The notes under the pieces were generated by a model that saw only the letters and a program-made list of their open reading frames with translations, had not been told where the DNA came from and ran no database searches. Positions 1-8,543 of a stretch of DNA of 64,000 nucleotides are shown here, in pieces; the first letter of the stretch is position 1; each line of letters begins with the position of its first letter. The translations under genes and the position numbers were made by a program. The stretch spans positions 1 through 64,000 of the forward strand of contig PKTX01000047.1 in NCBI GenBank assembly GCA_002868945.1, read 5' to 3'. The stretch is from Desulfobulbaceae bacterium. Its GTDB lineage: Bacteria; Desulfobacterota; Desulfobulbia; Desulfobulbales; SURF-16.

Positions 1-96
1 ATGGGTAAATGAGCATTTTGAGCCGAATTTTGACGACGCATCAGTAGATAGCGAACGAAGAGAGACCTTCGAGCGCAGTAGTTTTTCAACGGGCTG
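1..96 (-). repeat. Family A MITE-like element, partial (runs off window start)
   Basis: This is the distal part of a family A element, cut by the window edge. It shares the segment with GACGACGCATCAGTAGATAG and the GAGAGACCTTCGAGCGCAGT block with the full copies at 28692 and 41293, and it ends in the family terminus TTTTTCAACGGGCTG at base 96. TTAT follows, the same tetranucleotide that flanks the copy at 20046. No coding potential is seen. Confidence 0.8.
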
Positions 97-325
97 TTAT
101 AACAACCGGCCTTCAGGAGATTACTATTCTTTTTATTTTTTTATATCACTTTGAAAAAGCTCCCCACAAGGTAATCGTCTCACAGGCCAATGGCTCTCTT
201 TTTCTAGATAATTCAAAACATTCCCGCCGAACTCACCCCACACTAAAGTCAGGCCGCAACAAGCTGTTGTCAAAAGAAGAGAGATGTGTAAGATAAAAGA
301 TTGCACGTATTCTTTCGGGGGTGGC

Positions 326-2446
326 ATGGCGCAACAATCATTTGACATAGCAGCATACAGCCGGGAAATGGAGGCCATTCTGGGCGGCCAGGATAATCCG
401 CAGGCCCGCCTCTTCTGGAAGGCCTTTTCCTTTGCCGTTGATGCCCATCAGGACCAGCGCCGCAAATCCGGTGAACCCTATGTCAGCCACCCCTGCATGG
501 TGGCCAAAATCCTGGCCAAGGAACTGGGGGTCACCGACCAGGAGACCCTGGCCGCCGCCTTGCTGCACGACACGGTTGAAGACGTCAAAGAAGTGACCGT
601 CGAGGAGGTGGGGGAGCTGTTCGGCCGCAAAGTCGAAGCCATTGTCCAGGGCTGCACCAAGATCAGTCACTTCAAGGGCGACCGCAAGACCTTTCTCAAC
701 CTGGTGCACCGGCGTCTCTTTTCCGGCTCCGCCGCCCATTTGGAGGTCATGCTGGTCAAACTGGCCGACCGCCTTCACAACCTGCGCACCATGGAGTCCA
801 TGCCCAAGCACAAGCGGCAGAATATCTCCGACGAGACTCTGGGCGTCTATGCCCCCATGGCCGGCGTGCTTGGCGTCTTTGGCCTGAAGAGGGAACTCTA
901 CAACCTGGCCCTGCTCTATAAATATCCGCGCCAGGGACCGCGCATCATGGTTTCCATTCGTCGCCTGCTGCGCCAGGCCCAGCAGGCCGGCATTGTTGAG
1001 GCCCTGAACAAGGAGCTCGACGCCGCCTGGATCAACCACACCATCCGTCTCAAGTCCAAGGGTTTGTGGGCCTATTACCGACCCCAGGAAGGCGGCCTGA
1101 TCGCCGCCATTGAAAACCCCCTGGAAATCTATATCGTCGTGGACGACCTGCAAACCTGTTATCGCACCCTGGGTATCCTCAACCAGACCTTCCCACCCAT
1201 TCCACGCACCATGCGTGACTTCATTGCCAATCCCAAGCCCACCGGCTATCAATCCCTCCATGTGCGGGCCAATATCAAGGGCCAGAATTATCTCTTCAAG
1301 ATCCGCACCCAGGAGATGGTGGACCAGGCCAAGCTCGGTATTATCCGCGACTGGTACACCAAACGGGCCGTGCCCTCCCGCTTCAAAAAAGAGATCACCG
1401 AGATGTTCAACATCATGGGGGGTGACGCCGACCTCTCCTACACGGACATGATTGCCGCCAGCGGCAAGACGGAGATTTACACCTATACGCCAAAGGGGGC
1501 CCGTATCTGCCTGCCCCGTCAATCCAATGTCCTTGACTTTGCCTTTAAGGTCCATACCGAGATCGGCCACCGCTGTATCGGTGCCCAGGTGGGGCAGCGA
1601 GAGGTGGATCCGGACTTCACCCTGCGTGACGGCGACAGGGTCGCCATCCTCACCCAGAAGGAACCGGTCAACTTTGATCTGGAGATCCAGCAACATTGCC
1701 AGTCGCCAAGGGCCCGCGCCGAGCTGGCCCGCACCTTCCGGGCCCGCCGCAAGAAACTGGCCAGGGAAACCGGTGAACTTATCCTGGCCCAGGAACTCAA
1801 GCGGTACGGCATCTCGCCGACGGTCCTGCAGGAGCAGGGCGTGGAGAATATCCTGGAATACTTCGGCCTCAGCGACCGAGATGAACTCTTCACCCGTCTG
1901 GGCCAGGGTACCATTCGTCTGCGCGAGGTGGTCTATGAGATTAAAAACGGCCTCTGTGCCGACAAGGAAACATTAATGCCGCCCACCGGCGCCCTGAACA
2001 CCATTGAGCTTGACAGTGTTGATCCGGCCTGGGTCAAATTCTCGCGTTGCTGCAATCCGCTGCCCACCGAAAAGAGACTCTACGGCCTACTCAGCGAAAG
2101 AGGGCTGTCCGTGCATCGGCTGGAATGTGGCCGGGTACAGGAGCTCAAAATTCAGCGCGAGGATGTCATGGAGGTGCGCTGGAATCTGAAAAAGACTCGC
2201 CTTGAAAAGCAGCAGACCCTGGACATCCCGGCCGGTCAAAAACGCAGCGTCATCTTCAAGGTATTGGCCGCCATCAGGGAGGACATCAGACTGATCAGGC
2301 TGGAATCTTTTTCAGGACGGGCCTCCCAGGACAAGCCCGCCTGGGAGATCCACTTCCAGGTAGAGACCCTGGAACAACTCAAGGCATTTCTCAAAAGAGT
2401 CGACAAGCAACGCAACCTGATTTACGAATTCGTCCTGGAGCAGTAA
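326..2446 (+). CDS. rel: RelA/SpoT-family protein with intact HD hydrolase and degenerate synthetase site
   Basis: This is a long Rel homologue of about 706 residues that handles the alarmone (p)ppGpp. The N-terminal HD hydrolase domain looks complete: SHP near residue 54, LLHDTVED at 79-86 and KLADRLHNLRT at 145-155. The synthetase domain (about 225-345) keeps the fold signature KPTGYQSLHV but not the catalytic residues: the usual EIQIRT is LFKIRT (323-328), and the expected Asp motif (DLIAIR in streptococcal Rel) reads NPLEIYI. A TGS domain (about 383-445), a conserved Cys pair in a CCNPLP motif and a C-terminal ACT-like region follow. I chose the ATG at 326 because a G-rich ribosome site lies just upstream; an in-frame ATG exists at 284. 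It is probably a (p)ppGpp hydrolase, which is an inference from residues. Confidence 0.9.
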   Translation: MAQQSFDIAAYSREMEAILGGQDNPQARLFWKAFSFAVDAHQDQRRKSGEPYVSHPCMVAKILAKELGVTDQETLAAALLHDTVEDVKEVTVEEVGELFGRKVEAIVQGCTKISHFKGDRKTFLNLVHRRLFSGSAAHLEVMLVKLADRLHNLRTMESMPKHKRQNISDETLGVYAPMAGVLGVFGLKRELYNLALLYKYPRQGPRIMVSIRRLLRQAQQAGIVEALNKELDAAWINHTIRLKSKGLWAYYRPQEGGLIAAIENPLEIYIVVDDLQTCYRTLGILNQTFPPIPRTMRDFIANPKPTGYQSLHVRANIKGQNYLFKIRTQEMVDQAKLGIIRDWYTKRAVPSRFKKEITEMFNIMGGDADLSYTDMIAASGKTEIYTYTPKGARICLPRQSNVLDFAFKVHTEIGHRCIGAQVGQREVDPDFTLRDGDRVAILTQKEPVNFDLEIQQHCQSPRARAELARTFRARRKKLARETGELILAQELKRYGISPTVLQEQGVENILEYFGLSDRDELFTRLGQGTIRLREVVYEIKNGLCADKETLMPPTGALNTIELDSVDPAWVKFSRCCNPLPTEKRLYGLLSERGLSVHRLECGRVQELKIQREDVMEVRWNLKKTRLEKQQTLDIPAGQKRSVIFKVLAAIREDIRLIRLESFSGRASQDKPAWEIHFQVETLEQLKAFLKRVDKQRNLIYEFVLEQ

Positions 2447-2641
2447 TCCGCATGCTGTGGCAAAAGCGCCTCCGCTCCAAACGGAAACTTCTTCCAGATG
2501 ATTTTTTCCACAGGGCCTCATGCCAAGGCGCACGCACCCCCTTGCAGATGCAGCGCAAGGCGCTGGCGAGAGGCGTAGGTCTCAGGGTAGCCGCGGGATG
2601 AACGAACAGGCCCAGGTGGCCATGGTGCGCCGCAGACCTTA

Positions 2642-2654
2642 ACAGCCCGTTAGA
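2642..2654 (+). repeat. Solitary family A end overlapping the crp-like stop codon
   Basis: ACAGCCCGTTAGA matches the outer part of the family A terminus. The TAA stop of the minus-strand regulator lies inside it. The preceding 195 bases after the rel gene hold no gene or clear terminator that I can recognise. Confidence 0.5.
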
Positions 2655-3333
2655 GCTTGACCACCCCTTCGGCCAGCTCCAGCAGCCCCTGCCGGTCAAC
2701 AATGGTGATCACCGCCCCTTCACTTTCAATGTAGCCCGCCTTCACCAGTTTGGAGAGAATACGCGACAGGGTTTCCGGAATGGTACCAAGATAGGCGGCC
2801 AGCTGGCTCTTGGTGATGGCCAGCTCAATGCGGGTCGCCCCTTTGTTCTGGTCGCTGAGCAGCAGGAGGTGGGAAGCCAGGCGGCCCGGCACCTCTTTCA
2901 GGGAGAGGGACTCGATCATGCCGGCAAACTGGCGCAGCCGGAGCGACAAGGTAGCGAGCATGGAGGTGGCCAGGGAGGGATACCGGCCGATGAGTTCCAG
3001 GAAGGATTGGCGGGGAATAAAGAAGAGCCGACTCTTCTCCATGGTAATGGCATTGGCCGGATAGGTGGTGCCGGCAAAGACCGCCACCTCGGCAAAGGGT
3101 TCGCCCGGGCCCAGGATATGAAGGATCTGTTCCTTGCCGTCAAAGGAGAGCTTGTAGATTTTCACGGAGCCGCTCACCACAATATAGAGGCCGGTGGCCT
3201 TTTCCCCCTCGGAAAATATGGGCTGGTTCCGTTTGATCTCCTGATCCACCAGGATCATGGCAAGCTCGCCAAGCTCCGCATCGCTGAGCCCCTTAAAAAG
3301 CCCGATCTCCTTGATCTGTCTGATAATTTCCAT
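2650..3333 (-). CDS. Crp/Fnr-family transcriptional regulator
   Basis: This 227-residue protein has a cyclic-nucleotide-binding-type beta barrel (about 10-115, with the GEPFAEVAVFAG phosphate-cassette-like segment), a dimerisation helix and a C-terminal winged helix-turn-helix around TKSQLAAYLGTIPETLSRIL. It contains no cysteine, so it cannot carry an FNR-type iron-sulfur cluster. A small-molecule or heme ligand is more likely, but the ligand is unknown. It is a lone gene, convergent with rel. Homologues in anaerobes often control nitrosative stress or respiratory genes; no target is evident here. Confidence 0.9.
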   Translation of the reverse strand: MEIIRQIKEIGLFKGLSDAELGELAMILVDQEIKRNQPIFSEGEKATGLYIVVSGSVKIYKLSFDGKEQILHILGPGEPFAEVAVFAGTTYPANAITMEKSRLFFIPRQSFLELIGRYPSLATSMLATLSLRLRQFAGMIESLSLKEVPGRLASHLLLLSDQNKGATRIELAITKSQLAAYLGTIPETLSRILSKLVKAGYIESEGAVITIVDRQGLLELAEGVVKL

Positions 3334-3368
3334 AAAACTTTCTCACCTGCTTTTATACATACTTTTTT

Positions 3369-3595
3369 TCAACTTTCTGAGTTGAGATACCTATTCGAGA
3401 GTAAACGAGTTAAAAACCGTTTCAGACTTGTGGTTCAACGAGGATTCAGGAGTCAGGGAACAGTAAAAAAGCTTAAAAATCAGTCGTTCCGACTTCTACA
3501 TGCCGGCCCCTGGCTTCCAGGGCATATTGAAAAAAATCGCCATTTCACTATTAATCTACATAATATCAACAAGATATTAAAAGTCAGAAAGTTGA
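3369..3595 (+). mobile_element. Family D MITE-like element, copy 1
   Basis: The ends are TCAACTTTCTGA and its exact inverse TCAGAAAGTTGA. The interior shares blocks with copies at 7325, 18078 and 42350: an AAACGAGTTAAAA block, an ATTCAGGAGTC block, AGCTTAAAAA and GACTTCT. Near the right end lies a small palindrome, AATATC-AACAA-GATATT. No open frame fits it. The right terminus encodes the last residues and the TGA stop of the neighbouring phosphopantetheinyl transferase. Confidence 0.75.
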
Positions 3596-4378
3596 GCACT
3601 TTTCAAGCGCCCGACCTCCAGCAACAATAATGGCCAGGGCCTTGCCGTCATGCCAGCCCACATGAACATCCGGCAGACAGTCGGGCACTCTTCTTGCGGC
3701 CGACACGCCTTGAAAGGAGAAGAGACGGCCGCCCGCCAGGCCGGTCACACCAGTCAGGCGGTTCTCCAAAAAACCGAGCAAGGGCCAGATGGGCAGATGC
3801 TTCCGCAGGGCCTCCTTGGCTGCCCAGAGCATGCCCAAGGCATGGAGGCGATCGGCATGGCATTGCCCCAGCAGAGCTTCTTCCTCCTGGTGGACAAACC
3901 TGCTCGCCACCCGCTTCAGGGCAGAACGTAGCTCCTGGATGTCCAGGGCGCACGGCAACCGACTGGCCAGACCCAGGGCCGTATCACCACTGTGGGAGAT
4001 GGCAACAAAAAGGCGATGTCCGGCACCAGCGGGCCTGCCCAGAAAGGGCTTGCCGCGTCGATCTACAGCCACCTCAACAGCCGCCCGAGAGCGGCAAATC
4101 TCCGGCGCCAGGCCACATACCGCCTCTTTAACGGCCAGACGTCCGGCCAGCCATTCCCGCCGCCGTCGGGTAAAGCGAAACTGGTGAAAGGTAGCCAGCT
4201 CCAGGGGGGTCAGGGCCCGGCCGGCCACCACCTCCTCATCACCGAGGCCGCTCACATCCAGGCGTACCAGGGTAAAGGGCGGCAGTCGCCGGCCTGCGGT
4301 GCTGAAAGCCGAACGCACCTCAGTGGATATGTCACGGCCAATATGGCATTTTTTCTCTTTGTTTACCAACAAAACCAC
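3584..4378 (-). CDS. 4'-phosphopantetheinyl transferase superfamily protein
   Basis: This Sfp-type enzyme is predicted to transfer phosphopantetheine from CoA to a carrier protein serine. The signature blocks are present: AISHSGDTALGLAS followed by ALDIQEL, and WAAKEALRK. The usual second acidic Mg ligand (GIDIE) is Gln in ALDIQEL, although a Glu follows directly, so metal binding may be altered. The start is uncertain: the longest frame opens with GTG and lacks a good ribosome site. The last codons, CSTF-stop, come from the inverted terminus of the family D element next to it, so the native C-terminus may have been trimmed or replaced. No polyketide or fatty acid genes lie nearby. Confidence 0.85.
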   Translation of the reverse strand: MVLLVNKEKKCHIGRDISTEVRSAFSTAGRRLPPFTLVRLDVSGLGDEEVVAGRALTPLELATFHQFRFTRRRREWLAGRLAVKEAVCGLAPEICRSRAAVEVAVDRRGKPFLGRPAGAGHRLFVAISHSGDTALGLASRLPCALDIQELRSALKRVASRFVHQEEEALLGQCHADRLHALGMLWAAKEALRKHLPIWPLLGFLENRLTGVTGLAGGRLFSFQGVSAARRVPDCLPDVHVGWHDGKALAIIVAGGRALEKCSTF

Positions 4379-4531
4379 CCAGCAATGAAACCTTGTGTCT
4401 TTAAATCAAGTTGACTATAGTTGATTTTCCGTGACAAACCGTGCGCTCACAGCCTGCCATGCTCCGGCCACGCACCCCATGCCGTCCTCCACCAGCGCCC
4501 ATGATCCTTCCACCATATACCGTGCCAGCTC

Positions 4532-5125
4532 ATGTCACCCCTTGACGCCATAGTCCTCATCCTCCTCATCGGTTTTATTATCAGGGGGATATGGGTGGGA
4601 TTTATCCGTCAGATTACCTCACTGGTCGCCCTTATCCTCGGCTTTCTGGTGGCCGGTCATTATTACGGGGCATCCTCCACCCTGGTACTGCCCTTTATCC
4701 ATAACAAACAGCTCAGCTTTCTCGTCACCTACGCCGTTATCTTCTGCCTGGTCTTTCTGGTGACCATTATCATCGGCGCCGGCATCAAGAAGGTTGCCCA
4801 ACTCATCCTCCTTGACTGGTTCGACAAAACCCTGGGAGGCGTGCTGGGCGCCACCAAGGGCCTTTTTCTGGCCTGCCTCGCCTTCATGACCCTGGCTGTT
4901 TTCATCTCCGGGACAAGCCCCATCTTCACCAAATCCATCTTCTATCCCTACCTGCAACAGACCAGCATCATGCTGCTGGCCGCTGTCAAGAACGACGACA
5001 TCCGCAGCAAACTGCTGCCGCAAAAACCGGCCATCAACAACCTACTTTCGCACACCGTAGATCTTGGCCAGGAACTGGGGCGACAGGCCAAAAAAAAAGC
5101 CGGCGACAATAAGCTGGTTGACTAA
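4532..5125 (+). CDS. CvpA family membrane protein
   Basis: This protein of 197 residues has about four transmembrane helices and an N-terminus (SPLDAIVLILLIGFIIRGIWVG) typical of the colicin V production protein family. The family is linked to envelope maintenance, and the molecular role is unsettled. The last 84 bases overlap, tail to tail, the 3' end of the glycosyltransferase on the other strand, and both reading frames look genuine there. Confidence 0.85.
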   Translation: MSPLDAIVLILLIGFIIRGIWVGFIRQITSLVALILGFLVAGHYYGASSTLVLPFIHNKQLSFLVTYAVIFCLVFLVTIIIGAGIKKVAQLILLDWFDKTLGGVLGATKGLFLACLAFMTLAVFISGTSPIFTKSIFYPYLQQTSIMLLAAVKNDDIRSKLLPQKPAINNLLSHTVDLGQELGRQAKKKAGDNKLVD

Positions 5126-5719
5126 GGTTGTGCGCAGCAGACCATGCTGCCGCCACTTGCGCGCCGAGCTGTACACCGCCTGATTGCTCAGAACAATGCG
5201 GCCCTGTTTCCGCAGGGCCTTCACCAGCATGAGATCCTCCAGCAGGGCCACCTCCGGAAAGCCGCCCAGGTCATCAAAAACACGGCGCTCCATGAACAGA
5301 GCCTGATCACCATAAGGCAGTTGCCACAAGCGGCTGCGCATATTCGCCCCCCAGGCTATAAGGGCCAGCCCCGGGCCAACGCCGTTGAACTGCAATCGGA
5401 AAGCCCCTGCCACCCCATCTTGCCGGGCAAGGCATCTGCCCACCTCGGCCTGAAAATCAGGCGGCAGCAGGGTGTCGGCATGGAGAAACAGGAGGACCTC
5501 TCCGGTGGCGGCCCGGGCCCCGGCATTCATCTGCCGGCCGCGGCCGGCTTCCGTCACCAACAGGCTGGCGCCGTGGCCCCTGGCAATGGCGGCGGTGGCA
5601 TCCCTGCTGCCGCCATCCACCACCACTACCTCAAGATCCGCAGGCAGCCGGTCCAGGGTGGCGGCCAGATGTTCCTCTTCGTTCAAGGTGGGGATGATAA
5701 TGGAGAGCGCCTGCTTCAT
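5042..5719 (-). CDS. TIGR04283-type family 2 glycosyltransferase
   Basis: This 225-residue GT-A fold enzyme opens with SIIIPTLNEEEHL, then VVVVDGGSRDAT and LFLHADTLLPPDF, the pattern of the glycosyltransferases annotated with arsenosugar biosynthesis (TIGR04283). It overlaps the upstream partner by four bases (ATGA), so the pair is translationally coupled. The true product in this organism is not known; the arsenosugar label comes from other genomes and no arsenic gene is seen here. Confidence 0.88.
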   Translation of the reverse strand: MKQALSIIIPTLNEEEHLAATLDRLPADLEVVVVDGGSRDATAAIARGHGASLLVTEAGRGRQMNAGARAATGEVLLFLHADTLLPPDFQAEVGRCLARQDGVAGAFRLQFNGVGPGLALIAWGANMRSRLWQLPYGDQALFMERRVFDDLGGFPEVALLEDLMLVKALRKQGRIVLSNQAVYSSARKWRQHGLLRTTLVNQLIVAGFFFGLSPQFLAKIYGVRK

Positions 5720-6381
5720 GGCAGCCGGCTGCGCCAGGAGGTGGGTAAGAGGTCCAGGTCCGCAGGGCGATCCACATCAGCAAGCCGGGGCAGCAAAAAC
5801 GCCTCCATATCGACCTGAGCCGCCGCCCTGAGCGTCTGCCGGAGAACCTGACCGCTCCCCCAGGTTATGCCCTGAAAAAGCTGCGGCACGGCACGCCGCA
5901 GGCCCATGAGATAATAGCCGCCATCTGCCGCCGGCCCCAGCACCATTTCTTTATGTCGCAGACGGTCAAAGGCCTGGGACAGGATGTCGGAGGTCAGCTC
6001 CGGGCAGTCGCCACCCACCACCACCACCCGCTGAAAACCACGGTCAAAGGCCTGGTCAAAGGCAAAGGCCAACCGCGCCCCCAGATCGTTCCCCACCTGT
6101 TCCCGGCACCGCAATTGGCTGCCGAGCCAGGCGGCCAACTGCCGCTCATCGCCGCCGCTTATGGCCAACTCAAGGCACAGACCGGGCCGGCCGGCAGCAA
6201 GACGGCCCGCCTCAGCAACCACCTTTTCGGTCATCCAGCGCTGCAGTTCAGCCGCGCCCTTGCCGCCCAAGGAGGGAATAAGTCTGGTCTTGGTAAGCCC
6301 CGGTTCCGGATAGCGGCTGAAGATAAGACAGAGTTCCTGCTGATTGCTTTCTTTTTTCACTTTATGTTGCCGATCGCGCAC
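5716..6381 (-). CDS. TIGR04282-type (DUF2064) glycosyltransferase-like protein
   Basis: This nucleotide-diphospho-sugar transferase-like protein of up to 221 residues has FSRYPEPGLTKTRLIP near the N-terminus and VVVVGGDCPELTSDIL in the middle, both typical of DUF2064. It forms a two-gene operon with the downstream family 2 glycosyltransferase. The annotated start is GTG without a clear ribosome site, and a second in-frame GTG lies seven codons later, so the first residues are uncertain. Confidence 0.85.
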   Translation of the reverse strand: MRDRQHKVKKESNQQELCLIFSRYPEPGLTKTRLIPSLGGKGAAELQRWMTEKVVAEAGRLAAGRPGLCLELAISGGDERQLAAWLGSQLRCREQVGNDLGARLAFAFDQAFDRGFQRVVVVGGDCPELTSDILSQAFDRLRHKEMVLGPAADGGYYLMGLRRAVPQLFQGITWGSGQVLRQTLRAAAQVDMEAFLLPRLADVDRPADLDLLPTSWRSRLP

Positions 6382-6448
6382 GGTACATTCGTGGCCATTG
6401 TCTCGTAAAAAAGTTTAGAGATAAAATTTCCACCACTTTCATATTATT

Positions 6449-7213
6449 TTGACCACAAGACAAGCGAAAAAACGTCATCCCCTCTCCTATCGGGAACGAA
6501 CCTACCGCGCCATGGTGGATGCCGGCGATCTGGTGCCGACCAGCGTCACCGTCCAGGAGACCGATCTGCTCATCCTGGCCCAAGGCGATGTCAGCAGCCA
6601 GGCCCGGAACCTGATCCTCACCTGCCGCAGCCGAATCGAGCGCTATATCGCCGGCCATCCGCACTTTGCCGGCGCCCTCTCCCCCCTGGCCGCCGACCCC
6701 CTGGCTCCGGCCATTGTCCAAAAAATGTTAAACGCCGCCCGTGCCGCCGGGGTCGGCCCCATGGCCGCCGTGGCCGGTGTCATAGCCGAATTTGTCGGCC
6801 AGGGCTTACTGGCCGGCGGTGTCAGCCGCGAGGTGATGGTGGAAAACGGTGGTGACATTTTCCTGTGCCGCAACCGTCCCTGCCTGAGCGCCATCTATGC
6901 CGGGGAATCACCCCTCAGCAATCGCATCGGCCTGCGTATTGACCGGCAGAAAATGCCCTTGGGCATCTGTACATCGTCAGGGGCCATCGGCCACTCACTC
7001 TCCTTTGGCTCGGCCGACTCGGTGACGGTACTGGCCCACGACACGGCCTTGGCCGACACTGCCGCCACCCGTCTCGGCAATGAGTTGAAAAGCGCTGACG
7101 ACATGGACCATACCCTGCGGGTGGCACAAGGCATTAGCGGACTCCTGGGGGTGGTGATTGTCAAAAACGACACCCTGGGCGCCTGGGGTGATATCGAACT
7201 GGTGAAGATATAG
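6449..7213 (+). CDS. UPF0280 (ApbE-related) family protein
   Basis: This protein of 254 residues has the conserved UPF0280 core: GPMAAVAGVIAEFVG, VMVENGGDIFL and GICTSSGAIGHSLSFG. The fold resembles ApbE flavin transferases, but the biochemical role is not established. The frame opens with TTG; an ATG lies 20 codons further in but would remove conserved N-terminal residues. It is divergent from the glycosyltransferase pair and stands alone. Confidence 0.85.
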   Translation: MTTRQAKKRHPLSYRERTYRAMVDAGDLVPTSVTVQETDLLILAQGDVSSQARNLILTCRSRIERYIAGHPHFAGALSPLAADPLAPAIVQKMLNAARAAGVGPMAAVAGVIAEFVGQGLLAGGVSREVMVENGGDIFLCRNRPCLSAIYAGESPLSNRIGLRIDRQKMPLGICTSSGAIGHSLSFGSADSVTVLAHDTALADTAATRLGNELKSADDMDHTLRVAQGISGLLGVVIVKNDTLGAWGDIELVKI

Positions 7214-7324
7214 GAATGATGACCGCCGACCGGCTCCGGTAAAAAGCCGCCTGATCACATCTTTGTCAACCCTCCCTTGCACCCCTGCCGCCGAATAGGT
7301 ATATTTTTATCTACGCTTCTTTTC

Positions 7325-7480
7325 GGCTTATTCTATTTTATTGATAAAATGTAGATTAATGATGACATGGCAAAGCCATTTTCAGATTGCCGGAATGTAG
7401 AAGTCAAAACGACTGATTTTTAAGCTTTTCTTCTGTTTTCTGACTCCTGAATGCTAGACTCTGAGTCCGGAAAGTCAAAC
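7325..7480 (-). repeat. Family D MITE-like element, degenerate copy
   Basis: In reverse orientation this stretch matches the family D interior closely: ATGTAGATTAAT, then TGTAGAAGTC, ACGACTGATTTTTAAGCTTT and TGACTCCTGAAT. The palindrome near one end survives only in part, and the outer termini are poorly preserved, so the limits are approximate. It lies between the UPF0280 gene and the rhodanese fusion and may push the latter's promoter towards its start. Confidence 0.65.
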
Positions 7481-7511
7481 TATTCGTTATCAACCTCCTC
7501 CCCCTCTTGCC

Positions 7512-8333
7512 ATGAACTGGAAAAATCTGTTTAGTCCCGGCCAAGCTCTCCCGCCAGACAAGGCCAAGGAGTATATCAGGGCCCACAAAAACGACTCCTT
7601 CCAACTCCTGGATGTCCGCCAACCCCAGGAGTATGAACGGGAACACCTGCCGGGCGCCATTCTCATTCCCCTCAAGGAACTGGTTAATCGCCATGCGGAG
7701 CTTGATCCGGACAAGCCGACCCTGGTCTATTGTGCCAGCGGCGTCCGCTCCAAGGCCGCCAGTCAACTCCTCCAGGGCCAGGGCTTCAAGGAGGTATACA
7801 ATATCACCGGCGGCATCAAGGCCTGGAACGGGACCCGGGCCGGCGGCGGTGAAGAGGTGGGCATGGAATTCTTCACGGCCGACGAATACAGCGACATCTT
7901 CAAGATGGCCTATGCCATGGAAGAGGGCCTTAAACAACTCTATCTCGGCATGATCGACCTGGTGGACGGTGAACGGGAAAAAGAGCTGCTGCGCACCATG
8001 GCCGCCTTTGAGGATCGCCACAAGGCCGGCCTGCTGCACGGTTTTCTGCCGGAGGGTGACGAAATTCCCGACATCAGTGACCTGGAGGTCATGGAAGGCG
8101 GCATGGACCGCAGGCGGATCATGGAACACTTCGGCCCTCATCTGCACGACATGGAGGACATTCTCAACCTCGGCATGATGCTGGAGGCCCAGGCCTATGA
8201 TCTCTACTCCCGGCTGAGCAGGCAGGAACAAGAGCCGCGTCATGCCAAACTCTTCAAACACCTGGCCGATGAGGAAAAAATCCATCTGAACTATCTGGCC
8301 CGCAAGCTTGAGCAGTTGAGGGGTCAGGCATAA
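7512..8333 (+). CDS. Rhodanese - ferritin-like (rubrerythrin-type) fusion protein
   Basis: This protein has two domains. Residues 1-110 are a rhodanese with the active-site loop CASGVRS (Cys74), expected to carry a persulfide. Residues about 120-270 are a four-helix ferritin-like domain with candidate di-iron ligands in AMEEGLKQLY, AFEDRHKA, MLEAQAYDLY and LADEEKIH. There is no signal peptide, so it is probably cytoplasmic. A persulfide carrier joined to a di-iron centre suggests a role in sulfur handling or peroxide defence, which is an inference. The ribosome site is weak. Confidence 0.88.
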   Translation: MNWKNLFSPGQALPPDKAKEYIRAHKNDSFQLLDVRQPQEYEREHLPGAILIPLKELVNRHAELDPDKPTLVYCASGVRSKAASQLLQGQGFKEVYNITGGIKAWNGTRAGGGEEVGMEFFTADEYSDIFKMAYAMEEGLKQLYLGMIDLVDGEREKELLRTMAAFEDRHKAGLLHGFLPEGDEIPDISDLEVMEGGMDRRRIMEHFGPHLHDMEDILNLGMMLEAQAYDLYSRLSRQEQEPRHAKLFKHLADEEKIHLNYLARKLEQLRGQA

Positions 8334-8543
8334 TTTGCCGACAACGTCGGAAACCGTGGCGGCGCGGCGACACGGCAGCGCGGCGGCTAGCAAAAAGAGG
8401 TATTATCGTCAAAATCAGCTCATGCTGAATTTCACCTTTTCCAGGCTTTCGGTTTACTTTTGTGTTCCATTATCAGATACTTGTTGGTAAAAAAGATGCG
8501 ACATTCTGTCAAACTACCTACCCTGTCCACCTAGAGGTCCTGT

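Noticed and set aside
338-1696. 452-codon open frame on the minus strand opposite rel
   Set aside because: Its sequence has no recognisable domain and it lies wholly within the rel coding region on the other strand; GC-rich codon bias in the real frame produces such antisense frames.
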